A stretch of 64,000 nucleotides of DNA, taken from contig NZ_LT707064.1 of assembly GCF_900156465.1 (NCBI RefSeq), forward strand, positions 780,001 to 844,000, written 5' to 3'. Origin of the DNA: Pseudomonas sp. 7SR1 (GTDB taxonomy: Bacteria > Pseudomonadota > Gammaproteobacteria > Pseudomonadales > Pseudomonadaceae). Position numbers and translations under genes: made by a program. Positions within the stretch are counted from its first letter, which is position 1. The number at the start of each line of letters is the position of its first letter. Under the pieces are notes generated by a model. That model did no database searches. It saw nothing but the letters and a program-made list of their open reading frames with translations, and had not been told where the DNA came from. Shown piece by piece: positions 45,456 through 56,411 of the stretch.

Positions 45456-48400
45456 TCAGCTCAGCGCCACCGTGGGGAACGCGTGTGCCTCGATCTGGGC
45501 CGAGGTCGCAGGTCGGCCCTGGAAGGTGAGCACCGCACCGTTGGCACTGGCCGCCAGCGGTTCGCTGCGTACGCGCGCCATGAATTCGCGCGCCCGCGCC
45601 GACACCGGGTCGGAACTCTTCTTCGCCCTGGCCAGCACCGGGATGTAATAGCGCTCGACCTGGCTGCGAGAGGTCTTGAAGACCGAGGTCATACCGCTGC
45701 GCAGGTCCAGCGAGACTCCATAGGTATTGCCGAAGCAGGATGAATACGACCAGTGATCCCAGGTGGGTCGCAACCCCTTGCGCCTCATCGCCGACCTCAC
45801 TCGACCGCCAATGTCAGCCCCCGTCAGCCAATCTCCCCCCGCCAGCGTGGCGCGGATATCCTTGGCCGCACCGCCCAGGCGCCGGATCACATCCCCCAGG
45901 CTGCGCTCGATGAGGGCGCGGATATTGTGATCGAAATGGATGACGGCCCCCACCCTGGTGCTCGGGTTATACAACGAAGCGATTACGCATGTCTGGGCGT
46001 TCAGCGAGAACAGATAGTTGTCCGCCACCGATTCGCTGAACCTTGCCACCACCGCCTCGCCCTGCAAGGCGCCCCTCGATACATCCGGGTAGACATGGCC
46101 AGGAAACGCTTCGCGCAGGTCCTTCACGCGCCCGAGGACCAGCACATCGTCGGCGCCGCCCCTCAAGCCGACTTTGTCGTGCACCCACTTGCCATCCCCC
46201 ATCCTGCGGATGGGCAGTTTGTACAAGGCATCGGGACGACTGGCGTCCACCAGGCACAGGCCACCGAAGTAAGGGTCCTCTTTCACCTGGTAGTACTTGC
46301 CCTTGCTGCGTATGTAGTACTTGTTTTGCGGCTGCGACGCGCTGGAGGGGCTGCGATAGGTACCCTGGAAGAGGCCTTCATCGGTCACCCGCTCCAGATT
46401 CCCAGGGGTTTTGCCGACCGCCTGCCTTGGCTTGAAACGGATGGGCCGGACGACCGGCCCGGTGTCCTTGGCGATGACCGGCGCCACGCGCCGCAAACGC
46501 TGCGCGGACAATGACATCGGCGTCATGACCTGTTTCAGGCTCCTGGCTCCATTGCCCACCAGGGAGGCAAGGGTTCCGGCTCCCAGCGCGGCGAAGAATA
46601 CGCCCCAGGAGGCCATCAGCCAGTAAGCCAGGGCGCGATCCGTGTCGCCTTGCCCATGCGCCTCGGCGGCCTGCCTGACGCTGGCGGCGATGAAGACCGC
46701 ATCCAGCAGCAGGGCAAAGGGCGGGTACACCAGGCACACGGGGGCAGACGCAAACAGCAGCCCCTTGATCACCTGCTCCCTGATTACCACGGCGCGGCTT
46801 TTGGTGACATCTTCCACATCGCTGATGGCGCGCTCTACCCAGGCATCGAACTCAGTCCGGATATCGATCACCCGATTGAACTCGCGCAAGGTATCGAGGC
46901 CACCTTTCGATGCCTGCAGGACCAACAGCGAGCGCCTGACGGCCGTGCGCGCAGCGAGTGCGACTCGCGCCAGCACGTAGTCATGCAGACGCGCGACGAC
47001 CTTGCCGGTGAAATCGCGGTACGGGCGGAACGTGACGCCGTCCGGAGCGTCAGGCGTGTACAACCAGGAAAAACCCTTCGGATCGAAGTAGGTAAAGACG
47101 TAGACACCCATGACGATATGGCCACCCACGGAGAACCTGATCACGCCTTCGCGCTGCACCAGCGAGCCCGAGTAGAGCGGGCCGACCGTGGGCACCGACT
47201 CGCTCAGCAGGGTGACCTGGCGTGTAAGCCACCAGAATTCGTCGGCGCTGAGCTGGGACTTGCCTGTTGCGACACGCAGGTCGCGGTCCATCCGGGTCAG
47301 CAGCAGATTGCGGTAGGCACTGCGCCGCCTGGCGTACTGCGGAGTGCTGGCGTCGAGAAACCGGGCACGGACCTGCGCCGCATATTGCTCGCCCAGATAC
47401 GCCCGCCGCAGATACGACGCCAGCTCCGCACTGCGAACCTGGCTCAGGTCCTGCCCCACCGATGAGCGCACACCTTTTGCGGGATGGTCGATCCCTGAGT
47501 TGTCGTCATAGCCGTAGATGGCGAGATCCAGCAGGCTGGCGACCTGCGTCTTGCCACCCGCCAGCCCGGGGCTGTAGTCGATGAGCACCGTCGCGGGGTC
47601 CACCGGCTCCTGGACACCCTTGCTGCGCATGTAGGGTGCGATCGCCTGGGTGACGACGCGCCTGGCGAAATCGGCGAACACTTCATAGCCCGCAAGCGCT
47701 TTGTCGAACACCTGCTGATGCCTCAGGAGCTCCTGGCTCAAGCTGCTGATGTTACGCCGTGACTCCAGGGGTAGCGCGCTGTACCAAAGAGGCGATTCGT
47801 CCTGCTCCACTTGCGCGAGGTTGTGGGCAAGGCCGGTTGCGACGATGTCACCCACGCAGGCCTGGAAGCCGGTCACCGTGGCCCTGGGATCCTTGCTGGC
47901 GTTCCAGAACGATGGCTTGTCCGCCACCTTGGCAAAGTATTCCCGGGCCACGCTCCGATCGGCTGGAGAAATCCGCTGCAACAAATATTCGCGACCCGCT
48001 TCACTTCGGGTCCAACCGCCGATCTCCACGCTGACCGCCCACAGCGATGGCAGCTCGATCCACTCCTGGCCATCCGGCTTGTCCGGGGCATACAGCAGCA
48101 GATCACCTTGCAGGTCATGGCGATAGAACAGCAGGACGTCAGTGCATTTCAATGCGTTTGGCAGCACTACCCCGGCCACCTGGAAAAGGCTGCCCGCCTG
48201 TACCATGGGGCCGCCTGTACACAGGGCTTTCACCGCGTCATGGTGGGCAGGTTTCAAATGGCCCGCGCAACGGGCGACGAACGCGCTATGCAGAAGCCGC
48301 GCCACGAACCAGTCGAACAAGGCGTCCTTCAGGTCGTCGCGGCCATAGCGGCTGACCAGCGCCTGCCGGTAGCCGGCCGGAGCGTCCACCTGGGTCAGCA

Positions 48401-49424
48401 ACTGAGTAATGAAGGCGGATGAAAGAGGCTGGTTGCGCAACATGCCGCCGTTTTCCACCAGGAACACCGAGACGCTGTCCTGCCTCAACGGCCCCACCGT
48501 CAACAGCTCGCTCAGGCTGTGGGCCCGCACCGGCTGGTCGATGACGGTTCGCCACAGCAACTGCACGCGAATACTGTCCGGCTCGACTTCCATGTCCAGC
48601 TCATGCCTGACGTACTCCCTGGCCAGTTGCCGCGCAAAGGCCCGTAGCGAACCCAGGCCATCGAGCAATTCATCCACCAGCGCCGCCGCTTGGGTGGACT
48701 GCTCCTGCAACGTCTCCAGTTGCGTACGCTCGGCCTCGCCCAGGGTTCGCAGCCAGTCAGGCAACTGCCCGCGAGTCATTGCCTCAAGACTCCGTCGCTC
48801 CAAAGGCGTAGCCAAGGCGGTCAATCGATTGCCGCGACGCCATGAATCCTGGAACAGCTCGATCGTCTCTCGGAGCTCATCGACGCCCAGGCCCGCCAGT
48901 CGGGCAGGTTGGAAAGCCAGGTCGATGAGAGCCATGTGCTCGTTGAGTCGCTGCCCGACCCTCTCTCCAAGCTCTGGGTCGAGACCAGTCATCCGCCAAT
49001 GGCGCCGCAGATAATCCTTGTAGTGATCGACAAGACCCGATGCGACCCCTTCGACTGTCTGGGCGATGACCTCCTGGCGCTCGGCCGCGAATCCCCGGTC
49101 AGCCGCCCCCTCCCAACGGTAGGGCGCATCCTGCTCTTCATCGATGACCACCAGTTCCCGGTCGATCAATCGCTGCAGCACCGTGTCCATCAGGGTGCCT
49201 ATGAAATGCGGATCGATGTTGCCTTCGTAAAAGTGTGTGCGCAGCTCGACTAGCAGACGCTCCTCCAGCACCTCCAGAAAAGTCATCTGGCTGTTCCATC
49301 GAGCATCGAGCGCAGCCTGCCATCGAGTCAGTTTCTGCAAAATGCCCTGTGCAGTTTCCCCCTGGGGGGAAGGCACCGGCCCCGTGCCGTTCGCCTTCCC
49401 TTGCCGTTCGGCAGTGTTGTCCAT
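45456..49424 (-). CDS. DUF6543-type toxin with a C-terminal CheD-like deamidase domain
   Basis: A 1322-residue protein of the large Pseudomonas toxin-like group annotated as DUF6543/dermonecrotic-toxin domain. There is no signal peptide. The first ~880 residues are mostly helical. Two hydrophobic segments follow (about 887-915 and 926-954), then a Tyr-rich module ([12 protein letters not shown] near 1035; [12 protein letters not shown] to about 1090). Residues 1125-1255 look like Che[21 protein letters not shown], then an AGG and an [14 protein letters not shown] helix. Ser1140, Cys1146 and His1163 have the spacing of the CheD catalytic Thr/Cys/His. It may deamidate glutamine in a target protein. 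The start at 49424 is set by GGGAGGA. No immunity-like gene is adjacent. The secretion route is unknown. Confidence 0.7.
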   Translation of the reverse strand: MDNTAERQGKANGTGPVPSPQGETAQGILQKLTRWQAALDARWNSQMTFLEVLEERLLVELRTHFYEGNIDPHFIGTLMDTVLQRLIDRELVVIDEEQDAPYRWEGAADRGFAAERQEVIAQTVEGVASGLVDHYKDYLRRHWRMTGLDPELGERVGQRLNEHMALIDLAFQPARLAGLGVDELRETIELFQDSWRRGNRLTALATPLERRSLEAMTRGQLPDWLRTLGEAERTQLETLQEQSTQAAALVDELLDGLGSLRAFARQLAREYVRHELDMEVEPDSIRVQLLWRTVIDQPVRAHSLSELLTVGPLRQDSVSVFLVENGGMLRNQPLSSAFITQLLTQVDAPAGYRQALVSRYGRDDLKDALFDWFVARLLHSAFVARCAGHLKPAHHDAVKALCTGGPMVQAGSLFQVAGVVLPNALKCTDVLLFYRHDLQGDLLLYAPDKPDGQEWIELPSLWAVSVEIGGWTRSEAGREYLLQRISPADRSVAREYFAKVADKPSFWNASKDPRATVTGFQACVGDIVATGLAHNLAQVEQDESPLWYSALPLESRRNISSLSQELLRHQQVFDKALAGYEVFADFARRVVTQAIAPYMRSKGVQEPVDPATVLIDYSPGLAGGKTQVASLLDLAIYGYDDNSGIDHPAKGVRSSVGQDLSQVRSAELASYLRRAYLGEQYAAQVRARFLDASTPQYARRRSAYRNLLLTRMDRDLRVATGKSQLSADEFWWLTRQVTLLSESVPTVGPLYSGSLVQREGVIRFSVGGHIVMGVYVFTYFDPKGFSWLYTPDAPDGVTFRPYRDFTGKVVARLHDYVLARVALAARTAVRRSLLVLQASKGGLDTLREFNRVIDIRTEFDAWVERAISDVEDVTKSRAVVIREQVIKGLLFASAPVCLVYPPFALLLDAVFIAASVRQAAEAHGQGDTDRALAYWLMASWGVFFAALGAGTLASLVGNGARSLKQVMTPMSLSAQRLRRVAPVIAKDTGPVVRPIRFKPRQAVGKTPGNLERVTDEGLFQGTYRSPSSASQPQNKYYIRSKGKYYQVKEDPYFGGLCLVDASRPDALYKLPIRRMGDGKWVHDKVGLRGGADDVLVLGRVKDLREAFPGHVYPDVSRGALQGEAVVARFSESVADNYLFSLNAQTCVIASLYNPSTRVGAVIHFDHNIRALIERSLGDVIRRLGGAAKDIRATLAGGDWLTGADIGGRVRSAMRRKGLRPTWDHWSYSSCFGNTYGVSLDLRSGMTSVFKTSRSQVERYYIPVLARAKKSSDPVSARAREFMARVRSEPLAASANGAVLTFQGRPATSAQIEAHAFPTVALS

Positions 49425-49607
49425 CACATTCCTCCCTGTCGTGTGGACCCGCACCTTATCCGCCCCGCGTCGTGCCGGGGCCATACATATGTATATCGGC
49501 CAGGAGACGAGCCACGCTTATCCACTTTGACCTCGACCTGGCGTACACTGCGCAGCTTTCGCAGCCCTGGGGCTGCTCCTGTAGATTTATTTCCAAAGGT
49601 GCCCGCC

Positions 49608-50486
49608 ATGCCTTGGCTGCAAGTACGCCTGGCCATCCGCCCGGAACAAGCCGAAACCTACGAAGACGCATTTCTCGAAGCAGGCGCCGTGTCGGTAACG
49701 TTCATGGATGCCGAAGACCAGCCGATCTTCGAACCGGAACTCAATACCACCCCGCTGTGGGCCCACACCCACTTGCTGGCGCTATTTGAAGGCGGCACCG
49801 AGGCGGCTGGCGTACTGGCCCATCTCGAAGAGCTGACCGGCAGCCCGCTGCCGGAACATCACAGCGAAGTGATCGAAGACCAGGACTGGGAACGCAGTTG
49901 GATGGACAACTTCCAGCCGATGCGCTTCGGCCAGCGCCTGTGGATCGTGCCAAGCTGGCACGCGGCGCCCGAACCCGACGCGGTAAACCTGCTGCTGGAT
50001 CCGGGGCTGGCATTCGGCACCGGTACCCACCCGACCACCGCGCTGTGCCTGGAATGGCTCGATGGCCAGGACCTGAAAGGGTGCAACGTGCTCGATTTCG
50101 GCTGTGGCTCGGGCATCCTGGCCATTGCCGCGCTCCTGCTGGGCGCCAGGGAAGCGGTGGGCACCGACATCGACATCCAGGCCCTGGAAGCCTCTCGCGA
50201 CAACGCCGGGCGCAACAACATCGACCCTGAGCATTTCCCGCTTTATCTGCCGCAGGACTTGCCACAGGTCCAGGCCGATGTGCTGGTGGCCAACATCCTG
50301 GCCGGCCCGCTGGTCTCCCTGGCCCCGCAACTGTCGAGCCTGGTCAGGCCGGGTGGGCGCCTTGCGTTGTCGGGCATCCTCGCCGAACAGGGCGCGGAAG
50401 TCGCCGCCGCTTATGCCGCGGACTTTGACCTGGACCCGATCGCCGATCGTGATGGCTGGGTGCGCATCACCGGACGTCGGCGCTAG
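49608..50486 (+). CDS. prmA: Ribosomal protein L11 methyltransferase
   Basis: A 292-residue SAM methyltransferase that trimethylates ribosomal protein L11. N-terminal L11-binding domain: [34 protein letters not shown]. Linker and catalytic domain: [20 protein letters not shown] near 97, [19 protein letters not shown] near 135, the SAM loop [19 protein letters not shown] near 161 and [11 protein letters not shown] near 225. The ATG at 49608 gives the family length, although the frame is open upstream. Confidence 0.95.
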   Translation: MPWLQVRLAIRPEQAETYEDAFLEAGAVSVTFMDAEDQPIFEPELNTTPLWAHTHLLALFEGGTEAAGVLAHLEELTGSPLPEHHSEVIEDQDWERSWMDNFQPMRFGQRLWIVPSWHAAPEPDAVNLLLDPGLAFGTGTHPTTALCLEWLDGQDLKGCNVLDFGCGSGILAIAALLLGAREAVGTDIDIQALEASRDNAGRNNIDPEHFPLYLPQDLPQVQADVLVANILAGPLVSLAPQLSSLVRPGGRLALSGILAEQGAEVAAAYAADFDLDPIADRDGWVRITGRRR

Positions 50487-50516
50487 AATGACCGCCTGTA
50501 TCCACCGGATTGCCGC

Positions 50517-51746
50517 ATGACCGACAGCTTCGTCACCCAGTGCCCGCATTGCCACACCAGTTTCCGCGTCAGCCATACTCAATTGAGCGTGGCGCGCGGG
50601 GTGGTTCGCTGCGGCTCGTGCCTGCAGGTGTTCAATGCCGCACGGCAATTGCTGGAACAACGCGCCGCCAAGGAAACCGCTGTCCCCATTGCCCCACCGG
50701 TCAAGCCTGTCGCCACCGAAGCGCCGCCCCGTGCCATCAGCCAGAAACAGTGGACCGCCGCCGAGCTGGACCTCGATGACCTGGACAAGGAGCTGGCTCG
50801 CCTGGAACGGCGCGACAAACGGGCGCCGGGCACTGCCGGTCGACGCCGCGAAGACAATCTGAGCGCACAACGCGATCCCCTGTCCGACGAGCAAGAGGCT
50901 TGGTCCGACAGCCTGTACAGCGAATCCCCCGCCGAGCGCTTCGAGGCCGTCACCCAGGCGCCGATCGAGCCGTTCTCGCCTCATGAGCCCGCCCGACCGC
51001 CGCGCACCGAGCCTTCCCTGTCCCTGACCCTAGAGCCCCTGGAGCCGGACGACGAACCTGTCGCCCCGCTACGCCTGGAGCCCGTGGACGAGCCCGGTGA
51101 ACATCTCGAACGCCTGTCTGCCACCGACGACCTCGACGAAGAGCCGGAGCCGGCGACGCCGCCGCGCAAGAAACGCGAGCGCCAGGAACCCGGGATTCGC
51201 GCCGAAGTCCTGCAGGACCTGGACGACGACCCGTTGCGGCTGGACTGGCGCAAGCGTCGCTCGCCATGGGGCCGACGCTTGCTGTGGAGCCTGTTGATCC
51301 TGCTGGCCACCGCGGCCCTGGCCGGACAATACATCGCCTATCACTTCGAAGAACTGGCCCGCCAGGATCAATATCGCCCCTGGTTCCTGCAAGTCTGCCC
51401 GGTCATCGGTTGCGACGTTCCATCCAAGGTCGATATCGCGAAGATCAAAAGCAGCAACCTGGTGGTACGCAGCCACCCGGAGTTCAGTGGCGCCCTGGTG
51501 GTGGACGCGATCATCTACAATCGTGCGCCCTTCTCCCAGCCGTTCCCTCTGCTGGAACTGCGGTTCGCCGACCTTAACGGTCACCTGATCGCCAGCCGTC
51601 GTTTCAAACCCGGGGAGTACCTGGGCGGCGATGTCGAAGGCCTTGGGGAAATGCCCCCGCAGACACCGATCCACATCGCACTGGATATCCTGGACCCGGG
51701 TCCCAAGGCGGTGAACTACAGTCTGAGCTTCCACTCGCCCGAGTGA
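50517..51746 (+). CDS. Zinc-ribbon, DUF3426 membrane protein
   Basis: 409 residues. An N-terminal MJ0042-type zinc ribbon (QCPHCHTSFRVSHTQLSVARGVVRCGSCLQVFNA, residues 8-42) holds two CxxC pairs. A long acidic/Pro-rich region that looks disordered follows (about 55-240). Then comes one membrane helix (WSLLILLATAALAGQYIAYH near 259-278) and a C-terminal DUF3426 domain. The function is unknown. It follows prmA directly, as PA4851 does in P. aeruginosa (recalled). Confidence 0.85.
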   Translation: MTDSFVTQCPHCHTSFRVSHTQLSVARGVVRCGSCLQVFNAARQLLEQRAAKETAVPIAPPVKPVATEAPPRAISQKQWTAAELDLDDLDKELARLERRDKRAPGTAGRRREDNLSAQRDPLSDEQEAWSDSLYSESPAERFEAVTQAPIEPFSPHEPARPPRTEPSLSLTLEPLEPDDEPVAPLRLEPVDEPGEHLERLSATDDLDEEPEPATPPRKKRERQEPGIRAEVLQDLDDDPLRLDWRKRRSPWGRRLLWSLLILLATAALAGQYIAYHFEELARQDQYRPWFLQVCPVIGCDVPSKVDIAKIKSSNLVVRSHPEFSGALVVDAIIYNRAPFSQPFPLLELRFADLNGHLIASRRFKPGEYLGGDVEGLGEMPPQTPIHIALDILDPGPKAVNYSLSFHSPE

Positions 51747-51850
51747 GGCGACCCGCGTCAGGCGAATGACGACGGCTTTCTGGGCGACCCCACCCAGACC
51801 AAACCGCTGGCGATAACGAATCAGCTGTTCAGATTTTATCCAATTCGATC

Positions 51851-51879
51851 TTTATCCAGTCATCGAGAGCGGGTATCAT
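51851..51879 (+). promoter_or_regulatory. Possible dusB-fis promoter
   Basis: TTTATC (51851-51856) and TATCAT (51874-51879), 17 bases apart, 52 bases before the dusB start, in an AT-richer stretch. In E. coli the fis promoter lies upstream of dusB. The -35 match is poor. Confidence 0.35.
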
Positions 51880-51930
51880 GCCAACCCTTTTTCGAAGTCT
51901 CATGATCCGGCCCCACTTCAGGGAAGTCCT

Positions 51931-52938
51931 ATGTCGGCGGTACGCATCGGCCCATATACATTGCAGAACGGTCTGGTTCTCGCCCCCATGGCGGGCGTCA
52001 CCGATCAGCCCTTTCGTCAGCTGTGCAAGCGACTGGGTGCAGGTTTAGTGGTTTCGGAAATGGTCACCAGTGACATGACGCTGTGGAACACCCGCAAATC
52101 GCGTCTGCGCATGGTCCACGAAGGCGATCCCGAGCCCCGCTCGGTACAGATCGCCGGTGGCGATGCGCAGATGCTGGCGGAAGCGGCCCGGGCCAACGTG
52201 GCGTTGGGGGCACAGATCATCGACATCAACATGGGCTGCCCGGCGAAAAAAGTCTGCAACAAGGCTGCCGGTTCCGCGCTGTTGAAGGATGAGGCCCTGG
52301 TTACCGAGATCCTGCAGGCGGTCGTCGCCGCGGTCGATGTGCCGGTGACCCTGAAGATCCGCACCGGGTGGGACCGGGAAAACAGGAATGGCCTGACGGT
52401 GGCGAAGATCGCCGAACAGGCGGGGATCACGGCACTGGCAGTCCATGGCCGCACCCGTGCCGACCTGTACACCGGCGAGGCCGAGTACGACACCATCGCC
52501 GCGATCAAGCAGGCGGTGTCGATTCCGGTCTTCGCCAATGGCGATATCGATTCGCCCGAGAAGGCCCGGTACGTGCTGGACGCGACCGGTGCCGACGGCC
52601 TGTTGATCGGCCGGGCCGCCCAGGGGCGGCCGTGGATTTTCCGTGAGATCGAACATTTCCTGCGCACCGGCGAAAAGCTCGCTGCGCCGCAATTGTCCGA
52701 GGTGGAACGAATTCTGCTGGAGCATCTGGCCGCGCTGCATGCCTTCTACGGAGAAGTCATGGGCGTACGCATCGCTCGCAAGCATGTGGGCTGGTATCTC
52801 GCAACCCTGCCGGGCGCCAGGGAGTTTCGCGCCCGCTTCAATCGTTTGGATGGTACGCAAGCACAATGCGCCGACGTTCAGGCCTTCTTCGCTGAACGTT
52901 ACAAGAGCCTGACAGGGGACGAAGGGGTGGCCGCATGA
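51931..52938 (+). CDS. dusB: tRNA-dihydrouridine synthase B
   Basis: A 335-residue FMN-dependent enzyme that reduces uridine to dihydrouridine in tRNA. Motifs: [22 protein letters not shown] near 17, [22 protein letters not shown] near 97 with the catalytic Cys, KIRTGWD near 143, [18 protein letters not shown] near 170, FANGDIDS near 202 and [18 protein letters not shown] near 220. Its stop overlaps the fis start (ATGA), the usual dusB-fis operon. Confidence 0.95.
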   Translation: MSAVRIGPYTLQNGLVLAPMAGVTDQPFRQLCKRLGAGLVVSEMVTSDMTLWNTRKSRLRMVHEGDPEPRSVQIAGGDAQMLAEAARANVALGAQIIDINMGCPAKKVCNKAAGSALLKDEALVTEILQAVVAAVDVPVTLKIRTGWDRENRNGLTVAKIAEQAGITALAVHGRTRADLYTGEAEYDTIAAIKQAVSIPVFANGDIDSPEKARYVLDATGADGLLIGRAAQGRPWIFREIEHFLRTGEKLAAPQLSEVERILLEHLAALHAFYGEVMGVRIARKHVGWYLATLPGAREFRARFNRLDGTQAQCADVQAFFAERYKSLTGDEGVAA

Positions 52939-53255
52939 CGATGATGACCGAGACTTTAGTGAGTGGAATAACACCCGTGAGCGACAACGTGAATTTGAAA
53001 CAGCACCTCAATACGCCCAGCGAAGAGGGTCAGACCCTTCGCGGGAGCGTCGAGAAGGCGCTGCACAATTATTTCGCCCACCTTGAGGGCGCTGCCGTCA
53101 CGGATGTGTACAACCTGGTGCTTTCGGAAGTCGAGGCACCCCTGCTCGAAAGCGTGATGAACTACGTCAAGGGCAACCAGACCAAGGCCAGTGAGCTGCT
53201 GGGCCTGAACCGCGGCACCCTGCGCAAGAAACTCAAGCAGTACGATCTGCTGTAA
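52935..53255 (+). CDS. fis: Nucleoid protein and transcription regulator Fis
   Basis: 106 residues, normal for pseudomonad Fis. The C-terminal helix-turn-helix reads [33 protein letters not shown]. The N-terminal beta-hairpin region is less conserved. It bends DNA and acts on rRNA promoters and many global targets. Translationally coupled to dusB, and followed by an intrinsic terminator. Confidence 0.95.
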   Translation: MTMMTETLVSGITPVSDNVNLKQHLNTPSEEGQTLRGSVEKALHNYFAHLEGAAVTDVYNLVLSEVEAPLLESVMNYVKGNQTKASELLGLNRGTLRKKLKQYDLL

Positions 53256-53272
53256 GCATTCAATCAAACCAG

Positions 53273-53306
53273 AAAGGCGCCCGCGTAAAAAACGGTCGCC
53301 TTTTTT
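53273..53306 (+). terminator. Intrinsic terminator after fis
   Basis: AAAGGCG (53273-53279), an inner CCG/CGG step with one mismatch, a loop containing an A run, then CGCCTTT and further T residues to 53306. It lies 18 bases after the fis stop. Confidence 0.85.
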
Positions 53307-53338
53307 GCTGACTTCCCTTGCTTTTGATGGAAATTGAA

Positions 53339-54946
53339 ATGACCGACCAGACCACCCGCCTGCCGATCCGCCGCGCCTTGATCAGCGTCTCCGACAAGAC
53401 CGGGATCCTCGAATTCGCCCGTGAGCTGCAACAGCTGGGCGTCGAGATTCTCTCCACCGGCGGGACCTTCAAGCTGCTGCAGGACAACGGCGTCGCCGCA
53501 GTGGAAGTCGCGGACTACACCGGTTTCGCGGAAATGATGGACGGTCGGGTCAAGACCCTGCACCCGAAGATCCATGGCGGGATCCTGGGCCGTCGCGGCA
53601 TTGACGATGCCATCATGAACGAACATGGCATCAAGCCGATCGACCTGGTGGCGGTCAACCTCTATCCGTTCGAAGCCACCATCAACAAGCCAGGCTGCGA
53701 CCTGCCGACCGCCATCGAGAACATCGACATCGGCGGCCCGACCATGGTTCGCTCCGCAGCCAAGAACCACAAGGACGTGGCCATCGTGGTCAACGCCAGC
53801 GACTACGCCAGCGTGCTGGAGAACCTCAAGGCCGGCGGCCTGACCTATGCCCAGCGTTTCGACCTGATGCTCAAGGCCTTCGAACATACCGCCGCCTATG
53901 ACGGCATGATCGCCAACTACATGGGCACCGTGAACCAGGCCGCCGACACCCTGAGCACCGAAGGCCGCAGCGAGTTCCCCCGCACCTTCAACAGCCAGTT
54001 CATCAAGGCCCAGGAAATGCGCTACGGCGAGAACCCGCACCAGAGCGCGGCATTCTACGTCGAAGCCAAGCCTGCCGAAGTCGGCATCGCCACCGCCACC
54101 CAGCTGCAAGGCAAGGAGCTGTCGTTCAACAACGTGGCCGACACCGATGCCGCGCTGGAATGCGTGAAGAGCTTCGTCAAGCCGGCCTGCGTGATCGTCA
54201 AGCATGCCAACCCGTGTGGCGTAGCGGTCAGCCCGGACGCCGAGGGCGGTATCCGCCAGGCCTATGAACTGGCCTACGCCACCGACACCGAATCGGCCTT
54301 CGGCGGCATCATCGCCTTCAACCGTGAACTGGACGCCGAGACCGCCAAGGCCATCGTCGAGCGTCAGTTCGTCGAAGTGATCATCGCCCCTTCGGTCAGC
54401 GAAGAAGCCCGCGCCATCGTCGCCGCCAAGGCCAACGTGCGCCTGCTGGCCTGCGGCCAATGGTCGGCCGACCGCGCACCGGCCTGGGATTACAAGCGTG
54501 TCAACGGCGGCCTGCTGGTTCAGAGCCGTGACATCGGCATGATCGGCAGCGACGATCTGAAAGTCGTGACCCAGCGCGCCCCCAGCGAGCAGGAAATCAA
54601 CGACCTGATCTTCGCCTGGAAAGTGGCCAAGTACGTCAAGTCCAACGCTATCGTCTACGCCAAGAACCGCCAGACCATCGGTGTCGGCGCCGGTCAGATG
54701 AGCCGTGTGAACTCGGCCCGCATCGCCGCGATCAAGGCTGAACACGCCGGCTTGCAGGTCAAGGGCGCTGTCATGGCCTCCGACGCGTTCTTCCCGTTCC
54801 GCGACGGCATCGACAATGCCGCCAAGGTGGGTATTACCGCAGTGATCCAGCCGGGCGGCTCGATGCGTGATAACGAAGTGATCGCAGCCGCTGATGAAGC
54901 CGGCATCGCCATGGTATTCACCGGCATGCGCCACTTCCGTCATTGA
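53339..54946 (+). CDS. purH: Bifunctional AICAR formyltransferase / IMP cyclohydrolase
   Basis: A 535-residue enzyme for the last two steps of IMP synthesis. The N-terminal cyclohydrolase (MGS-like) domain shows [37 protein letters not shown] (residues 10-46) and [20 protein letters not shown] near 63. The C-terminal transformylase shows [14 protein letters not shown] near 226, [20 protein letters not shown] near 258, KHANPCGVA near 288 and [12 protein letters not shown] near 481. The ATG at 53339 has only a weak ribosome-binding site but aligns with the family start. Confidence 0.96.
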   Translation: MTDQTTRLPIRRALISVSDKTGILEFARELQQLGVEILSTGGTFKLLQDNGVAAVEVADYTGFAEMMDGRVKTLHPKIHGGILGRRGIDDAIMNEHGIKPIDLVAVNLYPFEATINKPGCDLPTAIENIDIGGPTMVRSAAKNHKDVAIVVNASDYASVLENLKAGGLTYAQRFDLMLKAFEHTAAYDGMIANYMGTVNQAADTLSTEGRSEFPRTFNSQFIKAQEMRYGENPHQSAAFYVEAKPAEVGIATATQLQGKELSFNNVADTDAALECVKSFVKPACVIVKHANPCGVAVSPDAEGGIRQAYELAYATDTESAFGGIIAFNRELDAETAKAIVERQFVEVIIAPSVSEEARAIVAAKANVRLLACGQWSADRAPAWDYKRVNGGLLVQSRDIGMIGSDDLKVVTQRAPSEQEINDLIFAWKVAKYVKSNAIVYAKNRQTIGVGAGQMSRVNSARIAAIKAEHAGLQVKGAVMASDAFFPFRDGIDNAAKVGITAVIQPGGSMRDNEVIAAADEAGIAMVFTGMRHFRH

Positions 54947-54958
54947 TACACCGATCAA

Positions 54959-55049
54959 CTGTGGGAGCGAGCCTGCTCGCGATAGCGTCGGATCAGTCAA
55001 CATTGAAGTCCAATACACGCCGCCATCGCGAGCAAGCTCGCTCCCACAG
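54959..55049. repeat. Paired REP elements (REPIN-like) between purH and purD
   Basis: Two inverted REP arms: TGTGGGAGCGAGCCTGCTCG from 54960 (whole arm 54959-54985) and GAGCAAGCTCGCTCCCACAG ending at 55049 (whole arm 55024-55049). They are separated by about 38 bases. Paired, they form a long hairpin. The sequence is the abundant REP type of fluorescens-group genomes. Confidence 0.85.
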
Positions 55050-55101
55050 AAAAGCATCTGCGCGATGCTCAACAGAATCAGCGTCATCCGAGGTTTTTGA
55101 A

Positions 55102-56397
55102 ATGAATGTTTTGATCATTGGCAGTGGCGGCCGTGAACACGCCCTGGCCTGGAAAGTGGCCCAGGATTCGCGTGTGCAGAAGGTCTTCGTGGCACCGGGC
55201 AATGCCGGCACCGCCATCGAAGCCAAGTGCGAAAACGTCGCCATCGACGTGCTGGCCCTGGAACAGCTGGCCGATTTTGCCGAGAAGAACGTCTCCCTGA
55301 CCATCGTCGGCCCGGAAGTGCCGTTGGTGGCCGGTGTCGTCGACCTGTTCCGCGCCCGTGGCCTGGATTGCTTCGGTCCGACCGCCGGTGCCGCCCAGCT
55401 GGAGGGCTCCAAGGCGTTCACCAAGGATTTCCTGGCACGTCACAAGATCCCGACCGCCGACTACCAGAACTTCACCGAAATCGAACCGGCCCTGGCCTAC
55501 CTGCAGGAAAAGGGTGCTCCGATCGTGATCAAGGCCGATGGCCTGGCGGCCGGTAAAGGCGTGATCGTGGCCATGACCCTGGCCGAGGCCGAAGCCGCCG
55601 TGCGCGACATGCTGGCCGGCAATGCCTTCGGCGATGCCGGCTCCCGCGTGGTGATCGAAGAGTTCCTCGACGGCGAAGAAGCCAGTTTCATCGTCATGGT
55701 GGACGGCAAGAACGTCCTGCCGATGGCCACCAGCCAGGATCACAAGCGCGTCGGCGACGGCGACAGCGGTCCGAACACCGGTGGCATGGGCGCATACTCC
55801 CCAGCCCCGGTGGTCACCGCCCAGGTGCACCAGCGCGTGATGGACCAGGTGATCTGGCCGACCGTGCGCGGCATGGCCGAGGAAGGCAACGTCTATACTG
55901 GTTTCCTTTATGCCGGCTTGATGATCGACAAGGCCGGTAACCCAAAAGTCATCGAATTCAACTGCCGCTTCGGCGATCCTGAGACCCAACCGGTGATGTT
56001 GCGCCTGCAGTCGAGCCTCGTGCTGCTGGTCGAAGCCGCCCTGGCCCAGGCGCTGGACAAGGTCGAAGCCCAGTGGGACCCGCGCCCGAGCGTCGGCGTC
56101 GTACTGGCTGCCGGAGGTTATCCGGGCGACTACGCCAAGGGCAGCGTGATCCATGGCCTGGACGCAGCGGCCCAGCAGGAAGGCAAGGTCTTCCACGCCG
56201 GTACTGCGCTCAAGGATGGCCAGATCGTCACCGCCGGCGGTCGCGTACTGTGCGCCACTGCCATGGGCGCCAGCGTCGACGCCGCCCAGCAGCAAGCCTA
56301 CAGGCTGGCCGCCGCCATCGACTGGGAAGGCTGTTTCTACCGCAAGGATATCGGCTATCGTGCCATTGCCCGCGAGCGTGGTGAAAATCTGCAATAA
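55102..56397 (+). CDS. purD: Phosphoribosylamine-glycine ligase
   Basis: A 431-residue ATP-grasp enzyme of purine synthesis that joins glycine to phosphoribosylamine. Motifs: MNVLIIGSGGREHALAWK at the start, VGPEVPLVAGVVD near 72, FGPTAGAAQLEGSKAFTKDFL near 92, KADGLAAGKGV near 145, NTGGMGAYSPAP near 227 and FNCRFGDPETQPV near 286. GAGG precedes the ATG at 55102. It is separated from purH by a REP pair, so the two may have unequal expression. Confidence 0.96.
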   Translation: MNVLIIGSGGREHALAWKVAQDSRVQKVFVAPGNAGTAIEAKCENVAIDVLALEQLADFAEKNVSLTIVGPEVPLVAGVVDLFRARGLDCFGPTAGAAQLEGSKAFTKDFLARHKIPTADYQNFTEIEPALAYLQEKGAPIVIKADGLAAGKGVIVAMTLAEAEAAVRDMLAGNAFGDAGSRVVIEEFLDGEEASFIVMVDGKNVLPMATSQDHKRVGDGDSGPNTGGMGAYSPAPVVTAQVHQRVMDQVIWPTVRGMAEEGNVYTGFLYAGLMIDKAGNPKVIEFNCRFGDPETQPVMLRLQSSLVLLVEAALAQALDKVEAQWDPRPSVGVVLAAGGYPGDYAKGSVIHGLDAAAQQEGKVFHAGTALKDGQIVTAGGRVLCATAMGASVDAAQQQAYRLAAAIDWEGCFYRKDIGYRAIARERGENLQ

Positions 56398-56411
56398 CCC
56401 GGCCTTTCAGC

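Noticed and set aside
45456..49424. Chemotaxis CheD function for the deamidase domain
   Set aside because: Although the fold resembles CheD, it is fused to a 1100-residue toxin-like body and no che genes are adjacent; a housekeeping receptor deamidase is unlikely.
53264..55087. Long open frame (607 codons) opposite purH
   Set aside because: Antisense shadow; it runs through the fis terminator and into the REP region, which a real gene would not.
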